64,000 nt of DNA from Antitrichia curtipendula (taxonomy: Eukaryota; Streptophyta; Bryopsida; Hypnales; Leucodontaceae): positions 31,682,001 to 31,746,000 of the forward strand of contig OX579637.1 of NCBI GenBank assembly GCA_951230915.1. The letters run 5' to 3'. The translations under genes were made by a program, and so were the position numbers. The notes under the pieces were generated by a model. The model had not been told where the DNA came from and did not search any database. It was given only the letters and a program-made list of their open reading frames with translations. Shown here in pieces: positions 23,842 through 37,562 of this stretch; position 1 is the first letter of the stretch, and every line of letters starts with the position of its first letter.

Positions 23842-26800
23842 TCAGTGACAATCTGCATCGGAATATTGTAGTTCATCTGCCATTATGTCCTCATGTTGAA
23901 GACGTTTCAATGCACTTGCAACAACATTGGGTTCTACTTCCAAAGTATCACACAAGATGGGTGTCTTCGGTATGAGGTCTTCATACAAGCCTGTGGCTTC
24001 TAGTCCATGGAAATCTGTTGTTTTACCCAAGGATATGCAGTCTACTTCAAGCGCTCCTTGGTTTCTGGAGAATGAACGAACACCTCTTGGTTCCTTGCGG
24101 AGTACTATTTTCCATCCATGCTTAGCCTCGTCTACCGCAAAAAATACTTGTTCAATGTGAAGAGGAAAGGCAAATGATTGTGCTGAGTACGGAATCAATT
24201 TCTTGAAGTTGACACTAATGAATCCATATTCATCACGCTTCATGGTGGCACTATCGCCCTTTGTGTTTGCAACCACCCAATTGCAGTACAGGACCACTAC
24301 TTCAAATTGTCCGTAGTCTACAGATAGAATTTCCTCCACCCACCCCACGTATTCTAATTCTGAGGTCTTCAAGTTTTTATCCTTGATGCCCGCTTGGCAG
24401 AGTTGTCAAAATGTTGCGGCTACTCCTGAATCCATTGTTGTCAATTGTTTCTCACAACTTTGGACGCGAATGTGGTTTCCAAATGCGTACATAGAACGGT
24501 ATGACTTGGCTCGGTCTGATGGAGGTAACAATAGAGCCCGCACATCTGCTTCCACTTCTTCAGTCCCAGATTCTATGGCGTAAAGCATTGCTTTGGGAAA
24601 CCAAATGTGGAACTCTTCATCACACATCTCTGTCGGATACACTATCCGACTCTTTTGCTTTTTACGCCTGTATTGTGGTCGCTCTCTTTCACAAGAAGAC
24701 ATGTCATCGTTGTGTCTCCTATATCATACAACAAATACATAAGTGACTACCTTCATTTCAAGGTGCAATCATGTCACTATGTTCAATCATACATACCATC
24801 ATATATATAGTTGTAAATATAAATGCAATCCTACGACTACGTGCAGTCATATTCTGCAATTACAATTGCACTGGCAATCATAAATGCAATGACATTACTG
24901 AATGCAGTCATAATTGCATTCACTAGTACTTATAAGGGATGGACTTCACTGTCGCAACTCCAAGGTGGTACAAGCTTTATTCTTTTTACAGGACATTACC
25001 TCCTCCAATCCTCTAAGGGTGACGCATTGTTCACCACAAACTCGTGGATCCATAGTCTAAGGTCAAATGAGAGATGTCGTGACCGTCCAGTGCCTTCTAA
25101 TATCTTGTCATGCATTGAAGGGTCTTCTTTGTCATCCCACACTCTTTGGGTGGTCACTGTATACTCCTGCATGTACCCAGTATAAAATCCCAATGCTTCA
25201 ACCACAGCGTACCCTTCAGCCATGCTTCCCTCCGGTCGAGCACGATTTAGCACATATCTTTTGAGTGTCTTCAGGTACCTTTCGATGGGATACATCCATT
25301 GTGTATGCACGGGTCCACAGATTTCTACTTCTTCTACAAGGTGGACAACTAGATGGCTCATGATGTCAAAAAATGATGGTGGAAATTCCTTTTCCATCAT
25401 GCACAATGCTAACGCCATGTCTGACCTCAGATTGGCTAATGCATTGGGATCAATAGTCTTAGCACATATCCTTCTGAAAACACGACTTAGCATTATTATG
25501 GCTGAGCAAACCTCCTTTGCTAATACGGTACGAATACACAGTGGCAAAACCTGTTGCATGAGGACATGGTAGTCATGGGATTTTAAGCCTTTCACATTGC
25601 CATTCCTTTGTACACGCTTCTTCAGTTGTCTGACATATTGGGTGGGGGTTCGCAAAGACCGGATTCCCTCTACAAAAACTTAACGCTCTTCTTTGGTTAA
25701 AGCATACGATGAATGAGGTAATATGGCACTGCCTGGTTTCTTTCCAGGTATGGGCCACAAATGTTTACGTATTCCCGCTTCTTTCATGTCAAGATGGACC
25801 TCAAGGGTGTCCTTCTCTGCACATAAAGTCCTCAAAAAAATTTCGGCAATATTTTTCTCACAATGCATGACATCCAATGTGTGTCGAATTAAAATATCCT
25901 GCACAATAACTTCGGGAAGTTAGAAATTGCATATCAAATCTGAACTTATGATTGCACTCAATCATTTTTTGAAAAAAACTATTCAAAGTCATTGTAGCCT
26001 CACTTACATGACTACTTACAGTCATCGAATTTTGACTTATATGACTTCACATTTTCATGAAGACCTCTTCTTCTCCATACATGAACATGAAACCTTTCAC
26101 GCTGCTCTAGGCATCTACTTTACACATACACTTACTTTCCAATAAGGCAAATCATATAGACATGTCTTCCTCTTCACTCCATGCTCATGTACTGGATCTA
26201 CTGTTCCATCTGCTTCATTTCTACAATACTTTTTCATCCACTCCTCTCGCTCTTCTGCAAAACGAAGTTGCTCTTGACAACTCATCCTTCTTGGTGGGGG
26301 TCTCAAATCCACTTTGCTATCAAATCTGGCCCTCTGCCCTCTCCACTGGTGGCTCATTGGTAAGTACCGTCTATGCCCAAGGTAAACATTCTTCTTCAAT
26401 GCTTTCAAACGTCGAGTGACTACCTTCGGCCCACATATAAGGCATGCCCTATATCCTTTTGTCACTTGCCCAGAAATTAATCCATATGCAGGGAAATCAT
26501 TCACCGTCCACATGAGAATGCCATGTAGCTTGAATGCTTCATCTTCTGAGTTTTTGCATGAACCATCCAAACAATCAATCCCTTCCCATAGCATTTGCAG
26601 CTCCTCAATTAATGGTGCAAGGTACATATCAATGTTTTTATCTATTACACTTTCTTTACCTGGTATGAGTAACGTGAGCATCATAAAGAAATTTTTGGTC
26701 ACCAACCATGGGGGAAGGTTGTGGTTCAACATGACTACAGGCCAAGTGGAGTGGCTGAGACTTTGGTTCTGAAAAGGAATTACACCATCCAGTGCAAAGC

Positions 26801-29022
26801 CTAGCCTAACATTGCGCCCTTCTTTTGTAAACCATGGCCACTTGTTATCTAGATAATCCCAAGCCTTTGAATCCACTATGGATCTCATGACCTTGTCTTT
26901 GCTTTTCCCGCCTACATGCCACACTTCATGAGCTCCGCCAGTTGCGTGCAACTGTATATTCTTCTCAAACGGGGAATCAATGGAAAGTGCCTCAATACTT
27001 TCACTGGTATGGTGGTAGAGTTCAGTACATACCGAGATTTGTGGCAAATCGGACACTCTATTGCATGTTCTAGTTCTTTCCGGAACAAACAACATCCATC
27101 TGTACATGCATGTATGGAATTGTAAGACAACCCCAACTTCATCAACAAACGCTTGGCTTCGTAAAATGATTTTGGAAGCGAGTTGTCCTTCGGTAATATT
27201 GTCTCTTTCAACAACTTAAATAATTCATCAACGAAACTATTCGAGATGCCAAAAGTAGTACAACTAACAAGTAGCATGAGAGTGGATGTTAGACGGTTGG
27301 AAGTGCTTCCCCCATAAAGTGGAGTTTGTGCTTCTCGCAAGAGGACCTCCATATCCACGCTAGCAGGATCCTTCACATCAGCAGAAGTCCCTTCTCTTTC
27401 CATTCGATCATTGTTGGTATCCACTTCCTCTTCACTATTGATGTTGTCTTCCATTGGTAAAACTTCCACCATGTTAGGATCTTGGGTGAGTTCATTCTCG
27501 AATATACTAGTTGCATTATTTCCTATTCCTCCCCCACTGACATTGATGTTGTTATACTTGTTGAAGCACTCTGTCACCATACGAAGGACCTCCACTTCTC
27601 CAATATTTGGAGAGGGCTCAGCACGTTCTATATTTCTTTGAATACTTCTTTGTCCACCAGTTCGTAGGTCTACAGGAGCGTAGTCATCCTATGATGTTCC
27701 ATGTATAGCACATACACGTACACAGTGATTGTGAAATTCATCATTCAAACATGTACAATTCATGCAAGTTATCACAATATTGTACTATACACTGTATTAC
27801 TTGATCATCCTAATCATAGGAGGACTACCAACTCTAAATGATTTTCATCTCATTATAAATACAATTGCCAATTCTTCTTTTATTGCGCAATGGCATAAAA
27901 ATCACATGCTAAACATTTCGTGTCCATAACAGAACTCACATTTTATGATTGAATTGGTACATGAAATTAGCTACTCTGTCCAGAACTATGACCATGATGG
28001 ACATCTACATATTTTGTGACACCACATTATACTATTCGACAAAATATGACTACCTTTAGTAATGCAGATAATGTCACTTCCCGTAGTCATATTAAATTAG
28101 GTTCATCACTACACATAGTAATGTGCATACAATTCTTCTCCAACTAGAATGTCCCTGGATACTACTGTCATTACATAATCCCATTCAGAAATGTTCCATG
28201 GCTTAGGCAACATGCGGAACTCCCATACAACATTTCCTATCTGGTCACGCTCTATGAAACTATTAATAAAATCCGGCAACATTTCCTTGCAATACATCTC
28301 TGTCTATATACAAGTCTGGCTCAACTTGCATCACATATGCTTTTAGACGAGGTAATGCCTTTTTCAAAGTTCTATATTTTGCCAGGGTGTACTATGGTCC
28401 AACAAAGGGAAGCAAATCTTCCCCTTTCCTAGCAGGTTCGAGTGCAAAAAGATCCCATCCCATAAAACAAAAGTTTGATACCTTTACTTTTCAATTTCTT
28501 TTCCAATACAAGAATATGCTTAGCGTAGGGATGGACCCATTGCACCATTGTCCATCAAACACATTTGACCTCCACTTCTCCAAAGCCAGTACTTTGACAG
28601 ATGTTCCTTTCAACTTTTCATGTGTTGAAACCCGTTTCTCTTTTAGAAAGCTTCGTAGTGAAGCCATACATGCGGCTTCTACATAGGGTCTCCACAAGGC
28701 CTACAAAAGTCACTACAATATTCATATCCAAGCTGCGGATAAAAGTAGGCACATGCATGTTGTTCATGTATTCAAGAATAGTTTTTGTATACTTCTTACC
28801 AGGATAGAAGCTGCAAAAGCAGGGTCCCTTCCCTTCTTCTGAAGATGCTTTCAAATGGTGCGTCTATCTAGCACTTTCCCTCTTGAACAATCCATGCATG
28901 GACATGGGTACTTTGATAGATGCATATCGTCTGCTTGAATCTCTTCTTCTTGCAATAACTGTAGATGCTTCAATCTTTGGTGCTCCCCTTCAGACATCTT
29001 TGGTACTTTACTAGCATCCACT
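23842..29022 (-). pseudogene. CACTA TNP2-type transposase with three in-frame stops
   Basis: Exons on the minus strand: 29022-28800, 27688-26136, 25898-25000, 24718-23842, all with GT-AG ends. Exon 1 has the zinc-type transposase-associated motif YPCPCMDCSRGK. Exon 2 has EAQTPLYGGS, KLGLSYNSIHAC, CPICHKSRYV and the catalytic-core blocks LGFALDGVIPF, LNHNLPPWLVTKNFFMML and TVNDFPAYGLISG. Exon 3 starts with HTLDVMHCEKN and contains the DUF4218-like run ICGPVHTQWMYPIERYLK. Exon 4 has the DUF4216-like GWVEEILSVDYGQFEVVVLY. Stops: TGA 28851-28853, TAA 25680-25682, TGA 24406-24408, with no frameshift. About 1180 codons is normal for the family. The first exon lacks a convincing N-terminus; Met at 28997 is possible. 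Element transposition would depend on a copy elsewhere. Confidence 0.93.
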
Positions 29023-29084
29023 CTGCATCACACGAAAATGTCATCGTACCTTCATGTCTTCTTGATTGGGTAGTCATATTTCAC

Positions 29085-29190
29085 CATTTAAATAACTATT
29101 ACAAGTCATATGACTAGTCCGAGTCATATGACTACTTTTACATGACTAGACAAAGTCATTTGATTGGGCTAACATGAGTAATTCAAGTCA
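29085..29190. promoter_or_regulatory. AGTCATATGACT motif cluster upstream of the transposase gene
   Basis: Four to five copies of AGTCAT or ATGACT, two of them complete AGTCATATGACT palindromes, lie about 60-170 bp 5' of the first transposase exon. A smaller set lies in its first intron near 28035-28095. They repeat the word found in the subterminal arrays, so the promoter may be bound by the element's own DNA-binding protein. That is inference from motif sharing. Confidence 0.55.
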
Positions 29191-32100
29191 TACATTTTAC
29201 ATACTATACCTTCTTCATTTCTTAAGACCAATTGTTCAAATATAAAAACAAAAAATAAAACTTCAGGAAACTCAACAACCTATTGTTCTTCAAAATACCC
29301 TGTGTTTCTTCAAAGTATGTCCCAAATATACTGGGCATCATATTTTTGCATTATTGAGCATTGAAAAAATGCCAAAGTGATTCCAACTTATGAAAATTTA
29401 ATTATCAATGACACTAGAAATCAATGACAAAAGATAAAGAAAGTTGTTATTGTTTCACAACCACTGTAAGTACACTAATTTCCTTTCTTTCATAATTACA
29501 TTGTTTTGGATGGAAACAAATCTATATTTCTTTCCAATCTAGAATATAACATACATCTAACAAAGGGACAAAATCCAACAAAGTACTACAATTGCGATTC
29601 TTTTGAACAATAAGACACTATAAAAAGATAACATCGAAAGAAAAACAAAAGTTTTTGCAAACTATTTCCATCAAATACTAATAAGACTACAAGCTCTCTT
29701 TATAGTCCAAAAATAGTTTGATTCCCAATAATATATATGGAGGTTAAAATATACCACTTGGATCTTATGAAGGAAAAAATTGCAACTCACTTATCAACAA
29801 GCATCCCAATATATGAATCCCCTTTACCAATGTCAATAGAAAGGACCACATTCACCATATTCTATCACTGTTCATTAATTCCAGCATGCAAAAGACAACA
29901 CAAACTAAAATTAATGCACTATGCATGTATACGTGTTCAGTACTTGATGTCTTACTAGCAATTTCTGAACAAATCAAGATTCATTCACTTGGAAATGCTA
30001 CCTACGTACATAAGGAAAAATATGCTCCTCACATGACAACTACACACTAAATGTTACTATTCATTCAACATTCGATTACATTATTGATTGCCACAACGTC
30101 TCCCCCAAGAAGACTGATAAAAAATTAAAATAGCCATCACATGACTCTAAAATGAAGAAGGCACCTAATGAACTAATAATCCAATCATTCCTGTAAATGA
30201 CTACCTCAGTGACAAAGTTGCATTCATCTAGGATTCAATAACATGTAAGTTACAATTGTCCTCATGTATTACTAAATCACTAATATTAATCATAATAAAT
30301 ACAATAAAACCTCAAAGAATCTAGAAATAAATTGAGTTTCATGGTTATTTAATTTCTCTTGAAAGGAAAATGTTTTCAAACATTTGGTACAAAGTCTCTT
30401 CATAGGCTAGAAATTGCGATCATCTTCCAAAAACGTTGCTATTTGAATTGTTTTCCTTAACCCCTCCAGGACTAGATGCATTGCAATATAGTCAAAAATT
30501 GTGTCTGTGCTCAATTCTTCCCTATTTAATGTGTTCAAATATCAATGAATTTTTTTATTTTTTTAAAGTAACAATTCGAATTGACAAACATTATGAACTT
30601 CATCACTACCTTCCACAAAAAATGTTAGTGTTATAATTTCTATGAGTCCAAATGAATTTAAAATTTTTAACATTTGAAGCCAATTTACTGATCCAAAAAG
30701 TTACAAGTGACATCCAAATAGTTACAAGTGATATTGAATTAGACAAAGAGTTACATGTGCCACTAGAGATTATTGTGAACATTTTCCAATTACAAATGTT
30801 AAGTGCTAGACCAAGTTAGAATGGCATTGACTCTAGTTGAAAACTACATTTTCAAAAAATAGGTCATATATATAAAGAACACAAAAACTTTAAAAACCAC
30901 CATCTCAGCAAAATATCATTTATATCCTTCAAGGCAAGTTCTACTCAACAATCATAATATTTTTATTGCAATGAAATGTAGAAGGAAATCCAGAATTATT
31001 CTTTTAAAATTTACAAATTAAATATTAGTGATAGCATTGATGAATCTAAGCATAAACATGAAATCTCAACTTCCAAATGTACAACTTTTCTTTGCATATC
31101 AATTTCACAATATTGATCCACATACTAATTTTGAATTATTTTTTTAAAATCATCAACTTCGGCAACGGATTTGGACATTCTGTTCAGGGGTTAATTCACA
31201 AGGACAAACAAACCTTACTAGTTCTCACTAAGTACATGTCAGACAGTTTATTCTAAAAGCATCTAGCCTTTGAAAGCGATCATGATATAGAGGTACATTT
31301 TGTTTCCTTTCATATTTAAATAATGTAAATATTAGGAGGCAGTCGCTTCCAATGAAACACAGGGAAATCTGTATGAATGTCATGAAACAAAACCTTTTGC
31401 CTCCTTCATGCTTCCTATTTGTATAACAAAAAAGCCATCACAATATAAAATCTCCCCCTTCCACATAAACCTTACAAAAACTTTAAAATCCAATCAATAA
31501 TTCTAAAATTTTAAGCTTCAAAAATATTGACAATAGATGGAACAAAATAGAATTTCTTATAATTTCTTTCTTTAAAGCACTGCATTTCGACTTCAAAAAT
31601 TTGTAACTAATTCTACAAAGGTTCAAAAAATATGAAACGACTTGTATTAAATGCTACATTCAATTTTCTTCCTTCTCAAATTCACTGATAATTGCTTCTA
31701 ATAATTTAGTTTATCCGAAAAGGATCACACATTACGTGAATAAGATGATGAAAGTTAGAAAAAAATTCATTCAATTGTAAATTGAAGGTCATGTGGTCAC
31801 CAGAACTTCGAACCTTCAAAACTTTTACATCATATCTCCAAATACCACATTCTCTAGTACGTTGCAGTTTTCTAACATTCACTAACAAGAACATTAAAAA
31901 AGGACTATTATAAGTATCCCCACAATAGGCAGGAATAGAGGAAGGGATATGACTCATCACATAAAAGCACATTCATGATACCTCAAAATAAACTGAGGAT
32001 ATTCGGAATCTTCCGAAAGAAAATTTTCTCTTCAATTTGCATGAAAAGGATTCAAGGTTCCAAACCTAAAAAATAGGCCATTCCCCTACTCCAATCTCAA

Positions 32101-32449
32101 TCTCCCAATTCAAGTTGATTATTCTTCTTTCCGCTTGCTTTTCTACCCAATCTGCTTCAACAAAAGCAGGTGGTGCATATCATCCTGTAAGTGGAACAGA
32201 AACTCCAAAGAAAATAATACGGTTTCCAAGGCAGAAATGAATTGCAAATACTTTCAATTCAGTGTCTCTACAAAGAAATAGTGGCTGTTGTGCTCAAGGA
32301 CTTAGGATCTTCGTACAACACGTCTGACTTTGACTCGGAAGTTCATGTATTCCAAAGTAGTGGAGTGTGAAGCGGCATTCATCACCTCACCAAAGCTCTA
32401 GCGGCATTCATAGAAAGTACACACAAAAATAACGACTCAATCGTGAGCA

Positions 32450-33150
32450 ACGAGATCTGGCCGATACACCAAGCCAAATCAAACAGGGGGCGTGCTTGGA
32501 GGACGTAGTTCACCTGGCGCAGCTGCGAGCCGAAAGTCGAGCAGAGCTCGGGTCCACCCCTAGGTGAAGGTCCAGGGAAGAAGGCGCGGCGATGACGTTG
32601 CCTCTATAAAAAAGGCGAGCACACGAAAGGCAAAACTTTGACATTGGTGCGCTCAGCGTCCCAAACACGGGGTTCGAGAGAGACACCAACCGTGCGTCGG
32701 ACCCTGCTCGCAACCATGGCATCACGCGTGAAACCGCACGACGACCCACTCTCCTCGGAGTACTGAGCGGGGGACTGTGCGCGCCTACAAGCGGCATGTT
32801 TGACGTAGTTCAAAATTTTACCGGGTTGTACCGTAGGGCATCTTCATGATCAGCCTTAATTTTGGAAGCCCACATTGAGCTTTTGGCCAATTTTCAACGC
32901 CCTGAACTCCGTGATTGCTCATTTGCCTCATTTTACAACTCGCTCGTCTATAGAGGAATCCCGTTCGGTAATCCACTTGCAATACAACACATCTCAGATC
33001 TTGCAATTGGGTGATCTTGCCGTTGCTGTACAGTAGATCTGCACTGTACAGTGTCCACTGTAGAAGAATGGGCCCGGTTGAAAATGGCGCCACGGGGCAG
33101 TATACTTGAGCCAAGAAACCAAAAAATTTTGTTCTTGGATTCGCTCAAAA
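32450..33150. other. GC-richer block inside the CACTA element
   Basis: Composition shifts abruptly from AT-rich to mixed sequence with many CG dinucleotides, such as GGCGCAGCTGCGAGCC near 32516. Overlapping minus-strand frames (32510-33160) contain no recognisable domain. It could be a captured promoter or exon fragment or the core of an unrelated insertion; no terminal repeats were found. Confidence 0.4.
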
Positions 33151-33383
33151 GTTCAATCATGGTACAATTCTCTAAAGCACTGTTGACACTCTGATAATAT
33201 CCCTACGCACCAATCACAGAAGTGTGTTGCTTTGCTTGTTTTGAATCTTCAAATGTAAAGTGTTGACCCCAGAATCACCTAGGCTGTGAGGTAAGTACAC
33301 GGAAATGCATCCCAATAATCAGCAATCAGTCAGCATGGTTCCCATTGTTATATTAATATTTTTTTGGTGATATGTTATTGGTA

Positions 33384-33793
33384 AGGTAGTATGCTCTTAT
33401 AGCGACCATTTAAGGGCTAGGCCGCCTTTTTCACAGGCTTTCGTGGACAAAAATATTTTTAGATAATTTTTCAGAGAAAGAAAATTGGATGTGGTACCTA
33501 ACACAAGTGGTTTTGTATTTTTTCAAGCATTTCTGAATTACTTATGAATTTTCAAAGATTTAGGGCATAGGCACCTATTTGTGACCATAGGTCTTCCAAA
33601 ATCTGTCCACCTGCAACTTGTAAAGAGATGTGCAGAAATCAAAGACAATGATTGGCTCTTACAATAGAAAAATATTTTTTTTTCAATGCATTCAATTGCT
33701 AAACTGGTCCATTTAAGGATCATCCCATCTCCATTCTTCACCTAAAAATAGGGGCAATTTCAAGAAGATGGGTGCTTTTAGAGCATACTACCT
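33384..33793. mobile_element. 410-bp TA-flanked TIR element (MITE)
   Basis: The 14-bp termini AGGTAGTATGCTCT (33384-33397) and AGAGCATACTACCT (33780-33793) are perfect inverted copies, with similarity extending to about 24 bp. TA flanks both sides (33382-33383 and 33794-33795), as for Tc1/mariner-type elements. It is non-coding and nested in the CACTA element. Similar bases at 7233 suggest a family member. Confidence 0.8.
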
Positions 33794-36700
33794 TAGTCAG
33801 AAGCAGATTGAGTATTCTCTTAAAATGCATTTTTTGGACAATATATGAATAAATTATGAAAATTCAAAGTGAAAAAAGTAGTTGTTTCTAAAATCATCTT
33901 TAGACTTTCATGAATAGTGCAAGTTTACTTTCAAGAAATTTACTACTATGTTGAAGAAGATAAAATGATTGTAAAAATTTGACTATTCTTAGTAAATCAT
34001 TAACCTAAACACCAGTCTACCATTTTGTGTTTTGAATGTAGGATGGTTGGACCCTCACTCATTTCACTACATTGATGATTTCTTCCATTAGTAAGGGAAA
34101 AATCAGAATCACCATAAAACATTTATTTTTATATAAATTGATAAAATAATTAAACTTAATACTTTAGACTACACTAATTTAAAATAATGTGACTATGATA
34201 AATTAGTTTCAGACACACTACTAGAACAAGTCAATGTAGCTGTTGTAACCACGGTTCAAAATGGTCACTCTTTAGATAAAGCTCATTATTGCACCCTTCC
34301 TATTAGCATAAATCTATAAAAGAATCATGATCCTGGAAACAAACATTTTCAACGCAACAGTCTCCTTGTATTATTCACTTGTATCTAGTAATATCATATA
34401 AGGTTTGTACCTCACAACCAATAAGGTAAATGATTTTTTTTGTGGGCAAAATTATGTTAGTAGTATACATACAAAAATTTGAATGTACACCATCATTACA
34501 CTTTTGTAATAATGCACTTGCTTTACTTACCTCAATCCATTTTGCTCCCATTTTTAATAAAATTTTGCTCACCTGTGCTCACAATTTTGTCCACCATAGG
34601 CTCATTTACCCTAATCTCTAATTGCCCAGTTGACTACAAATGGTTGATCTAAAATTCTAGGCTCAATTTGGTGTCAACAATAAAATTCTTTTGACCATTT
34701 AAAAAAGAATTATGGGCAGTTTAGAAGGTAACTATTGGAAGTTTTCATTTATCATTGAAAAAGATAAATATTTTATTTTGGAGATGTCCTCAAACGCATA
34801 GATGTCTCATCAGTGAAGAGTAAAGCTTGCCAATTTTACTTCATTTCTTGGCTTTGAGCAAAGTTTGCCAATTTCATTTGATTTGAGATCTAAAAAGTTC
34901 CACTTATCCATTTGCTTTGAAAATGGTCTAGTGGAAAGAATAAAAAGTTTTTATGATTTTCACCATTGAAAATTTAGACATGCAAGTGTTGATTTGAGTT
35001 ATTTGCAATTTCTATTTATAAAAAAATTGCATTTCAACAACTGCAAGGTGGATTGTGTAGTGAGCTTGATAGCTCTTCATTTGAACTTAAGGTTTGTGGA
35101 AGTCCATTTTAGTGTGCTAACACACTTTTTAGTTGTTCGTGTCACCTCCAATCCCCAAAAATTCTTATATGCAAATTTCCTAAAACATTGTGGTCTTGTG
35201 GAGAGAGGCCTCATACTTAATATAGAATAATTATATTTCCTTTGTTGTAATCCCATAAATCCTATGCAGTTTTACACTCAAAATTGGAATACACACTAAT
35301 AAGCAAGCTCTTTAAACATCTAAATATGCGGTTAGATTTTGGCCAAAAAAACAATTTGCTTCATTGGGGATAATTATAAGCCCATGTTCTTTTTTTTATA
35401 AGAAAAACACACTTCAAAAGTCTAGGACATTTAGCGATTAATATGGAGGATTCTGAATGTGAAATGGGGTAGTGAAATTTTTGAAAATTAGACTTCAAAG
35501 TAAAATTTCATCTTTTCACTTTGACAACATCACACTATATAATCTATGGAAATTGATCTTCCACAGCCACGCAATTTGGTCCCATTGGTGTCGTATCGTA
35601 GTGTTTGCCACATTAAATTGCATAACATTGTTAAGAGGTTGCGTCACCTCCCTTAGGTGGAGGCATAATGCGCCCCTAAATACCAGAGAGGAAATTTGAG
35701 TTATAGTACTTAGAGTCTCATTGGCTCGGCAAATATCTGCTTTGTCAATGTTGGGATGTCACTGGCTAATTGTTTCTGGAAGGCTCCTGATTCTAGGGGC
35801 AACAAAAGGGACCTCCCTCATACAGATTAACAATGTTATATGAATTCAGGTTCTACATCATTGAAGTTATCCTAGCCTTCAAGTAGTTTTGAGATGAATA
35901 TGGGAATCCAAATACACTTGAGTGATACCATAATATACCGTACTCCTGCAGACTGAAGATTCGAATTTCCTTCAGTGAGATTGTTTCCAAATCACCTCAA
36001 ATTGGGTAGAAATTATGGAATGACCATACTATACATTTAGGTCAGATTCAACACTTTGGTGTCAAAATATCTTAATTTTGACATTTGGATAATTTGGCAA
36101 CTTGATCCAATTATCTTGTTTTTTAACATGTTGCTCTTCTTAGTTTTTCGACACTGTGATGAAATGATCTGATTTTTCTTTTCATATGTGAATGTGTTCT
36201 TTTTTTTCTAAATAATTTCAGAAATAATTTAGGAATATTTAGGAATTTTCAACTATGAAGTTTCCTCAGATTTTCAAAAATAGTTGTACTATTTTTCATA
36301 TTTTAGGCATGCTCCAATTTTTCCCTAATTATTTGTGAAACTAACCTATGCGTAGAATACTTTGGAAAGATGTCAGCGTCAATAGAGATATTCCTTTACT
36401 CTAACTTCTGTGAGCATCAGTCCGCTCGTTCTAGTATTCAAGCAAAAAATTGAACTTAAAAATGCATCACATGGATGTAAAATATAAATTAAATGCATTG
36501 TCTATTTCAAATGCAAGGGCATTAAGACTTAACAAGTATCCATTTTGCATTCTTTACTCTCTCTAAAATGGCCAATACAATCCTATGCTCTCAATTCTAA
36601 AAATAAATTAAAATATTATGAGAACCAACATCATTTGCATGTATGTCAAATTGTTGATATTTTAAGTTCTATAAATGTCAATTTCCTTCAATTTTGTGTA

Positions 36701-37562
36701 CAGTAATCTGAAAACATGTATATGAACATGCCAAGGCACAAAAAGTTTTTTTTTGAGTTATAGAAAAAAATTGACAAAAGATAAAGTAATTCCAAATCAC
36801 GGTGAACATAACCGAGTCTTAGACATGGCTAACTTTGAAATTAATTTTCTTTTAAATCGCAACTAATTTTTTCTTCAAACTTCCATGGTAATACATGTGT
36901 AGTATGTAGTGCACTACAACTTTCGTATATCCACTTTTGGACTTTGTCCATTGATGCTTATGATACAGTTGTTTCAATGAAAACATTTCAGATTTGGACT
37001 CAATTTTGTTAGTCATCGTAAAAGTGTGTTTGCACTTGGTGTTAAAAGTATTGTTAGTGAGGATCTTGGGAATGAACTTATCCCTATAATTGGACCAGAT
37101 TCATATTCCAAACAACACTTCTAACACCAAGTGGGAACATACCTTCCATCTTCCAAACATTTCTAGTTCAGAGTTTCGAAATTATGTGGCTTGAATTAAT
37201 TTTACTCTGCAACGGATGTTCACCAGTATCAATCAGATATGATAGTAAAGTGATGCAACCTGGGTTCACGTGCAAGAAAGTCCTCATGCCAGATTTCTTC
37301 ACCAGAATCTAAGTTAAGTTATTTCAATGAGACTGATAACTTACATAATCAGATTTAATGAGATCTAGCTCATCTAACTATCTAAGGTACAATTCAATAC
37401 AGACCTGATCTGGTGCCCTAATCATGCAGTCCTTAGTTGGCAAGATGATCAATAGCCGAATGTCTACAGCCACTATCACTTGACATGTGCATAGCTATCT
37501 AGAATCAGTTGTGAGACCATTTGCCCTGTGTGAACATTTTTCACATTGGAGATCATTCTTTA

